A stretch of 64,000 nt of DNA from Limnephilus marmoratus. Taxonomy: Eukaryota; Arthropoda; Insecta; Trichoptera; Limnephilidae. This document shows, in pieces, positions 54,817 to 64,000 of this stretch. Under the pieces are notes generated by a model. It was not told the DNA's origin and did no database searches. It saw nothing but the letters and a program-made list of their open reading frames with translations. Numbering within the stretch: position 1 is the first letter of the stretch; each line of letters opens with the position of its first letter. The position numbers and the translations under genes were made by a program. The stretch lies in NCBI GenBank assembly GCA_917880885.1, contig OU862913.1, forward strand, positions 39,155,460-39,219,459, given 5' to 3'.

Positions 54817-55015
54817 TCTATTTTTGAGACTGATATTTCATGGTGGAATTCCATTATAATATATTATAATAAAACAAATACGAAACTTTATTCCACTTAA
54901 TTTTATTCGACCGTAACCGGTTTCAGCTCGTCAAAGCCATCTTCAGACTGGTAACCGGTTACGGTCGAATAAAATTAAGTGGAATAAAGTTTCATATTTG
55001 TTTTATTATAATATA
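54817..55015. mobile_element. 199-bp insertion with inverted arms in transposon T, Penelope-like motif
   Basis: Flanked by a 17-bp duplication, ttgaaattttcaatatt (54800-54816 and 55016-55032), and absent from the left inverted repeat. Inside, arms of about 65 bp pair almost perfectly (aaactttattccacttaatt against its inverse) around a short loop containing tcatcttcagac-type sequence. The words taaccggtttcagctcg and gccatcttcag recall terminal repeats of Penelope-like elements; that assignment is tentative. Confidence 0.5.
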
Positions 55016-55696
55016 TTGAAATTTTCAATATTTTGGCAAAATTTTGGGGCTTATGCGCGACCAGAAGATATCAATTAATCTAAATCAAATTAAAAGACAA
55101 TGTTTATAGGCTCTATTTAAAGACGATACAAACTATTACATTACGAAAACTAATAATAATTATTTTTTTTAAATAATCGCAAAAATGAGGTTTTTTTCAT
55201 ATTTTGTCAAACTTTAGGGCCTATGCGCGAACGGAAGATGTCATCCGATATTTTTTATTTTTTTTATCATTTCTCATCTATATAATTCGCAACTTTTCCG
55301 CGCTATTACAACTTCGAAGTTAAAAAAAAAGTCTTTTCGGCCCACTCTAATGTAAAGTCAAAGAAAGATCCTTGTTTGTTTACTAAGTGTAATGGAGAAA
55401 ACCAAACTTATGTTTTACTGTATGTCGATGACCTCTTGATGTTTAGTAATAATGAAGAGGAATTAATTGATCTTAAATTAAAATTACACAATGCATTTAA
55501 GATGAAAGATTTGGGACCATTTTCAAATTTTCTTGGTGTCAGTGTTAAACAGAATTTGAAAGACGGTGTAATGAATTATGTAAAAAATCTTATTTAGAAA
55601 ATGTATTAAAAAGATTTAACATGGAAAATTGCAAACCGATATCAACCCCTATTGATCAAAATTTTAATGTAAAAATCTTAGAATCTAAAAAAAGGT

Positions 55697-57485
55697 AAGT
55701 CTTGTTTTATTGAAAGAATAGATAATACATAATATAATCAACAAACAAGTCCTGCTAAGCCAATTGAATCGGCTTGTCAACAGGTGCTCATATTTTAGTT
55801 ACATATTTATACATTTAAAAAATTTAAAATTTACATCTTATATCTACACTATCTACAGATTCAACATTTTTTCATACATATCAAAATCCAAATAAATCTT
55901 TTTTTTCCGATTTTTCACCATATATTTAACCTTATTCATAGAATAACATTGCTTTATAGTGTCAGGTAATAAATTAAATATCTTCGGCGTGATGTATTCA
56001 AACGTTCTCTGTCCGTACTTATTGTTAAATTTCGGAACTATTAACCCGTCGTTACGCGTTAATCTAGTGCTGTATTTATGCTCTAATTTTTCTTTATGCT
56101 GCGGGGTAAATATATGCTGAATTATAAAAAAAAAAAAAAAAAAAATAAATAAATAAAAAAACATTCTTCCATAACTTCTCATTTTCCCATAATATTTTCT
56201 TATATTCATAATTTAATAAATAATACACAAAAATGTTTCAAAATAATAAAATTCTTAATCAAATTGCATACTCACAGAGTTACAAAACGTAAACGTCGTA
56301 AAACATAGTAAACAAAAAACACAAATACAAAGAAAAAAATTTATAAAAAAATATACTATCAATATGTCAGATAACAACAAACAATAATGGCGGTTAGTTA
56401 GTTAAAATAAATAGTAATTGAACTACAATATAATATCAATCATAATAGATTATCGCTGATTAAAATGTAGTATTTACTCACCTCGAAATTACAGCCACAA
56501 ACTGACGAATATTTTGCTGATATAAAATAAACGCTTTATTCAATTCTAATTCTCCACAAAAAACTTTCACTCCAAAATCTAGCTAGAATGGCAGATAACA
56601 ACAAACAATAATGGCGTCGATGTAGTGTCCATAGATATACGGCGTTTGACACAAAGTTTGACCTATCTATAATTCAGCTTATCTATAAGAATTTGGTCCG
56701 GTTTTGGCAGTTTCAAGGTCAAGTCACAAGATATACGCCCCCGGTAGTGTCTACTTTCTCCACGAAAACCCTATCTATAATTCAGCTTTATCTATAAGAA
56801 TTTGGTCCGGTGTTGACAGTTTCAAGGTCAAGTGACAAGATATACGCCCCCGGTAGTGTCTACTTTCTCCACGAAAACCCGAAGTAAGCCGATGATCGCC
56901 GAAGCAATCGGGACGGTACGAGCACTACGAGCACGTGACTATTGTTAGTTTGGCGCCCGCTGGCTCATTGCTTTCACTGAGTCGCGTGCCGTGTGCTTTG
57001 TTTGGCGCCTCCGAGTTCAAAAACTCTGTCTCTGTCGAACAGTGGCGGGCGCATGCGAATCGCACAGGAACCCATGCCTTAACAGGTAAAATTTTGGCAC
57101 TCTGAAACAGCAACGATTTATTTTGTCTCTGATTGAAAATATTAGGGACGACCAAAGATATTCAAATACAGAAGGGGATGACTAATAATTTTACAATTGC
57201 GTTTTGTACAACTTGGACTTGTTTCAGATTCGTTATAGTAGTATTTCTCCATATTGTTAATCCATATCTTATAATAGATTCTGCCAGTGACATATACATT
57301 ATTTTAAGTGTTTCAATTATATTAGGAAATAAATTAATATGTTCATTCTGCCAGCAATCGATCTGAGTCTTTTACAGGTTTTTTTTTATATGTTTGTCCC
57401 ATTTAAAAAAACAATCTACTGTAACACCAAGATACACGTATTCCGAAACTAATTCTAAGTTTTTACATTTACAATTAGTTGGAAT
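55697..57485 (-). mobile_element. LINE (LINE-A type) inserted in Copia, itself interrupted
   Basis: Read leftwards: EYVYLGVTVDCFFKWDKHI, MYMSLAESIIRYGLTIW (57480-57140), then after foreign DNA (about 56160-57130) the C-terminus EHKYSTRLTRNDGLIVPKFN, FEYITPKIFNLLPDTIKQC (56100-55920) and 3' UTR to about 55697. The Copia frame is on both sides (LESKKR, then SDKDIENTCRK). Limits are approximate. Confidence 0.6.
56662..56879. repeat. 108-bp tandem duplication
   Basis: Two adjacent units starting cctatctataattcagct and ending ctccacgaaaaccc (56662-56769 and 56770-56879), differing at only a few positions. Within 56160-57130, an unassigned insertion in which cagataacaacaaacaataa also occurs twice (about 56367 and 56592). 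Confidence 0.85.
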
Positions 57486-58196
57486 CTGACAAGGATATTG
57501 AAAACACTTGTAGGAAAATTATCTGAAGTAATGTATGCTGTCTCAGGCACTAGGCCAGAACTTTGTGTAGCTGTATCTATGTATATTAAGTAGGTACCAA
57601 AATAATGCAAGTGATGTATTGTTGACTCATTTAAAAATAATTTTAAGATATGTTAAATGTACTCTAAATTATAAGCTGATTTTCAAATGTAATGATGATG
57701 GGCTTGTTGGGCATTGTGATGCAGATTGGGGCGGTGACACACGAGATAGAAAGTCTACCACTGGCTATTGTTTCAAGTTCTCCAATTGTCTTATATCGTG
57801 AACTTCTAAGTGAAACAGTGTTAGGTCAGCTTATCATCCACCGAAGCAGAGTATGTTGCAGTCAGTATGGCGGCTAGTGAATCTTGTTGGCAGTCAAGTT
57901 TATTGATTTTTAGATTTTAATGATATAAATATTTGTCCTGTACCTATATACTGTGATAACCAGTCTGCCATAATGGTTGGAAATACTGATAATATTAAAG
58001 ACTAAAATATATTGATAAACGTTACCATTTTGTCAGAGATTTAATTAAGGAATGTAAGATATTTTTTATGTATGTAGACTGAGGATCAAAGAGCTGATAT
58101 GTTTACTGAGTCATTGAACAAAAATCTATTGTTAAAATTTATTACTCAATGTGGACTATACAAGATAATGTAAGAATGTATTACATTGAGCGGGGG

Positions 58197-58415
58197 TGTT
58201 AAAATATACAATGTAATACATTATTTTAACAATAATAATGTTGGTTTAAGGGTTGGCAACATTTTGTGTGTGGCAACCCATTTAGTTCTTTTTTTGTTTT
58301 TTTTTTCTCTGTGCTCCAAGCGTTCTTTTCTTGTTTCTTGTAATACATACATCTTAAATTAAACCAGTTTTTAAAAGTGTTATATTTCTTTTTATTAAAT
58401 CAGTAAATTACAACA
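58197..58415 (+). mobile_element. Copia 3' LTR, about 219 bp
   Basis: Starts TGTTAAAATATAC directly after the purine tract and ends ACAACA, giving TGTT/AACA ends. A perfect inner palindrome-like word (aatgtaatacatt) lies near the start. The right border is inferred from the AACA end only; no second LTR is available for comparison. Confidence 0.6.
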
Positions 58416-59390
58416 AGAACTCCAGTTATAGGATGGTATGTACCTATAGTATAGGGTGGTCTTCAATATGTGACTGCCTTAGGAAATCGAGTGAGGACTT
58501 TTGCGCCACCTTGTAGTATTGTAGGGGTCTACGGACACATCACAGTGCGGTGTGTGAGAGAGATGGAAACATACCTCCTACTAGTCCTACTAACATTGTG
58601 TATCTCATATTTTTAAAGAGCTCCAGCATTATTGTGATAAGGAACGTAACTATGTTCATTGCCCTTTTTACGCGGTCACGGTATTTTTTCAAATATTTCA
58701 ATATTTTGTATGAAGATTTTCAGGATTCTTTCAGTTCAGGGATGCGCCGCATCCACATTTCAGTAAGTCTTCATACAAAAAGTTGAAATTTTTACCAAAA
58801 AAAATCAAATTCGTTTTCAGCTACAATATTAATAACGTTGTATTTTTTAATCGTAATTAGCACTCTAGCTCACTGAAAGCTCACGGACCACCACTGATGC
58901 GTTTGTCTCTTTTTAGTGTCGCTATTTTTCGTTTAATCGAATTTCAAATCACAATGGTGCTAAAGATGTTCGCACTTAAAAAAAAACAAACTGCATTTTT
59001 ATCTGTGAAGTATGAACTAGGATTAAAAAAAATAACGAAAAGTTAATTTTGGGCATCTTGTTGAATATTTTTCGTCAAATTTGGTATTTGGTTTTCTGTT
59101 CAAACTAGTTCTTAATTCACAGATTTAAATGCCTTTTCATTTTATTTTGTTTCAGATAAGTCTTTCCATGGGATGACTGCCTTCAGTCAATAGCTGGGCG
59201 ACCTCTCTTTCGGCTATATATTGATGAAAAAGGCTGTGTTATATTTAAATCCTTTTTATAACTCCTAATTATTTGTTTGTCCCTCTGTTATTTCGTCGCC
59301 GCAGATGTAAAGGGAGTCAAGCCATAAAATTACAAAGCTGAGAAAACAGCCCTCAAAGATTTTTTATAAAAACAACCCTCTTTTTATAAC
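58416..59390. other. Intergenic, no feature seen
   Basis: No convincing coding frame or repeat family. 59220-59390 contains degenerate AT-rich DNA running into repeat G. Confidence 0.4.
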
Positions 59391-59577
59391 TTTTGATCAT
59401 TGAAGAAGGAGAATACATTTATAATCTAAACGAAAATATGAAAGAGAACAAGAAACATAAAAATAGAATTATATAAAGATCGCAACTAGTACTCGAACCC
59501 AGAACATCTCGTCTCTATTCTCTTTCATCTCCGTTTAGATTATTATTGTTATCTTCTTCTTCCATGACATATCACAT

Positions 59578-60305
59578 TTTTTTTACATTAACTCCACACA
59601 TGAGGCCCTGAGGAAAATAATTTCCTTCAGGGTCTATGTCATCTGGGATGCTGTGTGGAGGGTCTTTTTGAGGAGAGGAAGGAATGAACATTGGTCTTGA
59701 AGAGACCCATGTTGTAGGAAGGAGGAAACATAGAGGCCAGCAAATCATTCCACAGCCGAGCTGTTGAACATAAGAACGAGTTGAATAAACGACCCGTTCT
59801 CATGTGACAAATGTCAACCGTGTACAATGTTGGGCACGCGTTTGGCGTGTTTCCCGACTATGCACCGGTGCCGAAGGGATCAATGATGCTAGTTCCTCGG
59901 AGCATCTTCCATTGTAATACCGGTAGAACAAGGATAGCATTCCCATCCGACACCTGTGCTCTAAAGATTGCAATCCGTCTGTTGAGATGGGAGAATCTAT
60001 CAAACGGAGCACCCGTTTCTGCACCGAGTCGAGGGTATTTTTCAGGTATTTTGGAGCTCTAGACCAGAGGTGGCTGCCAAATTCATCCGTGGGGCGCACT
60101 TGTGATTTGTACAGGGTTTGCAGTTGTGTACTATTAAAGTAATTGCGGGCCCTGTACAGTACGCCCTATTTTTGAGAAGCTAACTTAACTATGATCCCCC
60201 ATACTTGAGCTGGTTACTTAGGGTTACACCAAGCATATCAATGGAGGGCCTGTTCGGAAGATTGCTTCCGTTGAAAGAGTCTAGATTTTCATTTCGATCC
60301 CTTTT
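59578..60305 (-). mobile_element. LINE-K 3' fragment inserted in composite Y
   Basis: Read leftwards: TDEFGSHLWSRAPKYLKNTL, VQKRVLRLIDSPISTDGLQS, MGMLSLFYRYYNGRCSEELA; after a stop, DICHMRTGRLFNSFLCSTAR and LWNDLLASMFPPSYN. The tail has ggaaaataatttccttcagg and ttaactccacac. Composite X has an unbroken junction at the same place (ttacattgatggg), which defines the insertion. Confidence 0.75.
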
Positions 60306-60454
60306 AGATTGATGGGAATAACCCTCAAAAGTTATAAAAAGACAGTTGTTCTTATAAAATACTGAAAGTATATACTCGTACGTCTATTTGTGTCAAGATA
60401 ACTAAAACTATTGGAATATACAACATTTAGATTGATTATTTGATGAAATAAATA

Positions 60455-61090
60455 TTCTAGACGGTGTCCAAAAACTAGTGGCACAAACGGGAACTAGAGA
60501 AGCTCAGCTTATTAATATATATGGTGTCCGGAATCTGGTGGAAAAACCAGAAATTGGAGATTCTCAGCATATTATATACATGGTGTTCAGAAACTAGTGG
60601 TATAAGCGTGAACTGGAGTCTTATCATAATTTTATACATGGTATCGGGAAACTAGTGGCACAAGCAGGATTTGGAGTGTCTAATCATGGACATCATTAAT
60701 ATGGTTTCCGGAAATGGTGTCGAACCACTAGTTTCCGGACATCATTAATATGGTGTCCAGAAACTAGTGGCTCGAGCGGGAACTACAGTCTCATTGTATT
60801 ATTATACGTTGTCTCCGAAAACTAGTGGCACAAGCAGAAATTGGAAAGTCTAATCATATTATTATACATGATGTCCAGAAACTAGTGACTCGAGAGGGAA
60901 CTGGAGATTTTCATCATATTATATTATACACGGTGTCCAGAAACTAGTAGCACAAGCGGAAATTGGAGAGTCTCAGTATATTATCATACATGGTGTCCGA
61001 TAACTAGTGGCTCGGGCGGGAAATGGAAAGTTTCTTCATATTACAATACATGGTGTCCGGAAACTACTGGCACAAGCGGAGAGTCTCATA
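60455..61090 (+). repeat. Minisatellite array, about eleven 60-bp units (in Y)
   Basis: Same unit as 50545-51050. From about 60750 on, unit types alternate (ctcgagcgggaact, cacaagcagaaatt, ctcgagagggaact, cacaagcggaaatt, ctcgggcgggaaat, cacaagcgg), a 120-bp two-unit period. One irregular unit at 60701-60749 contains an inverted half (ccactagtttccggac). Confidence 0.85.
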
Positions 61091-61489
61091 ATTATATTTT
61101 TAGTCCATTTGTTGGTAAAACTTTTTTAAATTTGTGCTTGTCGAGAAATCGAGACCGAAGTTTGAAATTTTATGCTCAATTTAAAAAAAAATACCCTTAA
61201 CATATTCAAAGCGCAGACTCTCTCCAAAAGTTTTGATTTTGTTCTATGTGCGATTGGATTTAATAGTTTTCCGCTTGTACTATCAGTTTCCGGACACCCT
61301 GCATAATCCTATTATACAAAAATTACAAACGACAATTAAATTATTTTTTAATAACAACCAAAATATGTCCCACAAAATGTTTTAATCACTGACACCCTTT
61401 GTGAGCTCTAGTGCGGCCAATTTGTGACAAAATCTTAATCTTTGTCTCGCGGCACAGGTACTATTTTAGTTTATTAAATATTTTATCTT

Positions 61490-61800
61490 TGACGGCCTCC
61501 ATGATTGAGTGGAAATGCTGTTGCCTAGCAATCCGGAGGTTGCGGGTTTAAAACCCGGGGTATGCAAGTACATTTTATTTGATTAATTAAAAAAAAAATA
61601 TGTAGGTATATATGTACAGTGTATTTGCGGCACTTTCCAGAGCGGAAGATAGTCTGAATATCGCCCTGGTGTAAGACCTTCATTCATAATTGTATCGTTG
61701 CTTGAAATGGCTTTAGCCGTGTTTGGTGATTAATAGACTGCTACTTCTCTAACTCCCTCTTTCTATCTCTTTCCCCTCCCCACTACCATCAGGCGAGTTA
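61490..61800 (+). repeat. SINE-A copy at the end of composite Y
   Basis: Head gacggcctccatgattgagt and gaggttgcgggtttaaaacc, body gtatttgcggcactttccag and atcgccctggtgtaagacct. Truncated at about 61795. Confidence 0.75.
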
Positions 61801-62795
61801 AGCGAACAACAATAACACCCAGGATGTTGTTTTGGGGAATTGTGGGGGGGAGGTCGAATAAAACAAACACAACCAATGGTGCACCCAGGTTGATGTCTGG
61901 GGGGGGGGGGTCATGTGGAAGAGGGGGAGGGAGCGATATAAAACCAAGTGAAGTTCCCAAGATGTTGTTTTGGGGGAGAGAGGAGATTAAGCCGCCGCTA
62001 TCTTAATTTCTACCGATTTCTTACATATCTCCCTTAAAGACGTTAAGTTTTAAAGCTCTTAAAAAATATAAGTTATTTTTGAAAATAATATCTGGACATT
62101 CCACGCGCCGAAACGTAAATTATATAAAATTCTCTCGGTAGAAAAAAATCGCAAAGTATTCTCCAAAAATTATTATAAACACGTTTGTTTCAGTTACTTT
62201 ACAAGTTACCTATGTACAAAACAATTCACAGTTTTTCTTAAAATGCTGTTTAAGACAACACACGCGAGATTTTTGTTCTATTTTAAACGAGTCGTGTTTT
62301 ATTAAATATTTTCACAATTTTTGCATCGATTTTTCGCTTTAATTACTCGCGCGCTCCTCTAACGTTCGTAATTTTATATCTCTCCATCTTCTTCTTTTTG
62401 AGTCCGGTTGCGGCGCCTTAAGCAAATAAACTCTGTGCTAGTTTCCCTTTTTGCTAGAAAAGATTTTTCTCTCCTTCATCTAGGGAAATTTCCCTAGACA
62501 TCCCATCCCTAGATCCGCGCAATGGACAGGGTTGCCAAGGCACATATTCTAAAATACCCTTAATAGATGCACCTCACAAGTTCCTTTACTTCCAAATGAA
62601 TAAAAATATTTTTAAGTGAAAACTTCTTTAGCACCGTAGTGATTTGAAACTCGATGAAACGGAGAAGAGACACTAAAAAGAGACAAACACATACATCTAT
62701 AGGATTAAGCCAGCAAGATAATGAGTTAGCAATAAAATATGTATTAATTTCACGAATACTTGCTTCCAACATAATATAATAAACCACCGTCCCAT
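61801..62795. other. Intergenic; G-rich runs, no gene recognised
   Basis: A word ccaggatgttgttttgggg-type is repeated (61831-61845 and 61960-61975), with G-runs at 61845 and 61901. The rest is AT-rich. Short frames over the G-runs are compositional. Confidence 0.4.
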
Positions 62796-62797
62796 GC

Positions 62798-62880
62798 AAG
62801 CCTCCTTTGGTCTAGTGGTAAAAAGTTCCTAGTGAACTTTAGCGACCAGACATTCAGCGAACCAAGGATCGAATCATACG
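62798..62880 (+). repeat. tRNA-like sequence
   Basis: A-box-like tttggtctagtggtaaaaag and B-box-like ggatcgaatc at tRNA spacing. Arms do not pair well. Probably the head of an unassigned SINE. Confidence 0.45.
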
Positions 62881-63154
62881 AAATCCAAAAAATAAATAAT
62901 TTATTTTGTGAAATAAACAGGCAAATAAAACACAAAAGAAAGCGACATCTAGCGACTCCGAAGAAGAAAACAAAAATACTAATAAGATTATCAAATGTAT
63001 TGGGAAAGGTGCACTAGAATTCGACGACAAAAATATGGAAAAATCATCCTTCACAAATATAGATAAAAAAGTGTTCGTAGTCTCCCCACTCTTGACTACT
63101 TTAGTTTTCTGAAGGTTTAATTTCTACCGAGGGTGAATCGCATACTCTGATTTT

Positions 63155-63510
63155 TTTTACACACAGGAAGCCATGAGTAAAAAAAATCCCATGGGGCCTT
63201 TATCAGGACGCTGTGCGGAGGGTCTTTTTGGGAAAGGAAGGAGAGGGAGTTATGGGAAGGGAAAAGGTATGAGGGGTGGGTAAGAATCTGGGGGGGGGGC
63301 AATTTGACGTACTTATGAATCCATCCCTACCACTGCGGTACAAGGCGGTGGTTCGAGAGAGTACGGCTGGAGATGTAATAAGGTTTCACTCAACCATTCT
63401 CTCCCGATTCGGCCCGCCATGCAGCATGTGAGCAAACGCTTCCGCCGCCTCGACAAACCTCACCTCACCAAACGTAGCGAACCATTTGGGGTGACCTATA
63501 GCTAATTTTG
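63155..63510 (-). repeat. SINE-C copy
   Basis: cacacaggaagccatgagta, ggcctttatcaggacgctgt, atgaatccatccctaccact, cctcgacaaacctcacctca and catttggggtgacctatagc; the ggcggcgg end is missing. Confidence 0.75.
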
Positions 63511-64000
63511 AGAAATTTTGAAAGCGGCCCGACGAGTTTGTTTTTTGAAAAAGGTCCGTTGGAGCTAACCCTATTAAACGCATTTCCTACTAACCTTGCG
63601 TTGTACTAATCGTACTAAAAATGTAGCACCGCTTATGAAAAGAATAACCATTCAAAGAACACGAATGAAAAAGCTAAGCATTTAACACATGTACATATAT
63701 ATCTTTATCTAAGTTTCTTACTTCTTCTTCTTCCCCCTTTATTTATTCTTTCCCCAGTACAACGTTTGCACAGTATTGGTAACAAATTTAAACGAAATGG
63801 AAGTATTTAATATTTGCGGTAATTATTTGCCTAACCGCTTCACTTTTAGTCACTATTTTTTAGTCTAGATTATGGAAATAACACTTGTTTCAAAATGACT
63901 ACAAGAAAAAACAATTCACTGGCACAAACTAGGTTTTAGATTCTTAGTTAGGGTTAATAAAGTAATTCATTTGTATTAAGAAAGAAACAACACTTATGCA
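63511..64000. other. No feature seen
   Basis: AT-rich DNA at the right edge. No coding frame or repeat recognised. Confidence 0.4.

Larger units (their letters stand above)
52593..55349 (+). mobile_element. Transposon T, copy 2: long inverted repeats, exact 8-bp target duplication
   Basis: Inserted in the Copia RT frame. The target duplication atgtaaag is at 52585-52592 and 55350-55357; removing the element rejoins the Copia RT in frame (GYVK to SKKDPCLF). The ends start TAGAGTGGGCCGAAAAGAC and are inverted repeats of about 385-400 bp (52593 to about 52980 and about 54755-55349, the right one with a 216-nt insertion). Inner marks on both arms: cggaagatgtcatccgatat-type, tatgcgcgaacggaaga and gttgtctggcttgcttatca. 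Between them lies a degenerate coding region (53180-54573). Length is 2757 bp. Confidence 0.9.
52400..58415 (+). mobile_element. Copia-type LTR retrotransposon remnant with two insertions
   Basis: Pieces: RT start (52490-52592: LNKSLYGRKKSPEYWNEKFN then SKAGYVK), RT core after transposon T (55358-55600: KKDPCLFTKCNGENQTYVLL, catalytic LYVDDLLMF, MKDLGPFSNFLGV), a further piece to 55690, then after a LINE insertion the RNase H (57600-57800: CDADWGGDTRDRKSTTGYCF; 57840-57890: EAEYVAVSMAASESCW) and the end TEDQRADMFTESLNKNLLLK (58080-58140). A purine tract (gagcggggg) at 58188-58196 precedes the 3' LTR. The region left of 52400, including 5' LTR, gag and integrase, is missing. Stops and frameshifts are frequent in the RNase H part. 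Confidence 0.85.
59395..61800 (+). repeat. Composite repeat Y, partner of X, with LINE-K insertion
   Basis: Repeat G piece (59395-59576), LINE-K insertion (59578-60305), the block gatgggaataaccctcaaaa (60310-60450), the minisatellite (60455-61090), the MITE interior with inverted end unit (61265-61310), the block gagctctagtgcggccaatt (61408-61430) and a SINE-A (61490-61800). The SINE starts at the same place as in X (after tctttgacggcc), so it was present before duplication. Confidence 0.75.

Noticed and set aside
55697..56209. Phe-rich 118-codon minus-strand frame as a membrane protein
   Set aside because: The Phe run is an A/T tract; the rest is the C-terminus of a LINE.
61763..62006. Small Pro- or Gly-rich frames near the G-runs
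   Set aside because: Caused by G-runs; no motif, start context or neighbour supports a gene.

Overview
This is nuclear DNA of an arthropod, most likely an insect. It is AT-rich and intron-bearing, has canonical GT-AG splice sites, and is dominated by LINEs, tRNA-derived SINEs, DNA transposons and LTR elements. I could not assign an order from the sequence alone; a repeat-rich hemipteran or beetle genome would fit. There is no bacterial-type gene order, rRNA or CRISPR.

The only recognisable single-copy host gene runs right to left from 42659 to 17656 and leaves the window at its 3' end. It has a TATA/initiator promoter (42735-42770), a signal-peptide exon, eight exons forming four CLIP (disulphide-knot) domains, a linker exon and the start of a chymotrypsin-fold domain. 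All eleven exons join in frame (1082 nt). In the last exon the segment that normally holds the catalytic His and its Cys lacks both, so the product looks like a secreted, multi-CLIP, non-catalytic serine protease homologue. Its introns hold many SINEs and LINE pieces.

Region by region: 1-4935 holds LINE copies of one family (LINE-A), including a head-to-head inverted copy. 4936-16925 is one I-like LINE (LINE-I) split by a hAT element, a jockey-like LINE and an almost complete CCHC-type LINE (LINE-B). 17-29 kb is the CLIP gene with intronic repeats, including a gypsy RT fragment and a solo LTR inside a SINE. 29-37 kb holds two LINE-K 3' ends, an RTE-type LINE interrupted by transposon T copy 1, and a MITE. 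37-42 kb is SINEs and a decayed LINE-A. 43-50 kb is repeats and intergenic DNA. 50-52 kb and 59-62 kb are two copies of one composite repeat that carries a 60-bp minisatellite. 52.4-58.4 kb is a Copia element interrupted by transposon T copy 2 and by a LINE.

The best candidate for something little described is transposon T (32763-35194 and 52593-55349). It has termini beginning TAG, exact 8-bp target duplications, 385-400-bp inverted repeats in copy 2, and a transposase-like protein with a cysteine cluster that I cannot place in a named superfamily with confidence. Next come the His-less four-CLIP protein and a satellite array that seems to have grown from a MITE terminal repeat.

All coordinates, splice sites and reading frames were worked out by eye. 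Family names for retroelements rest on visible motifs, not on searches.
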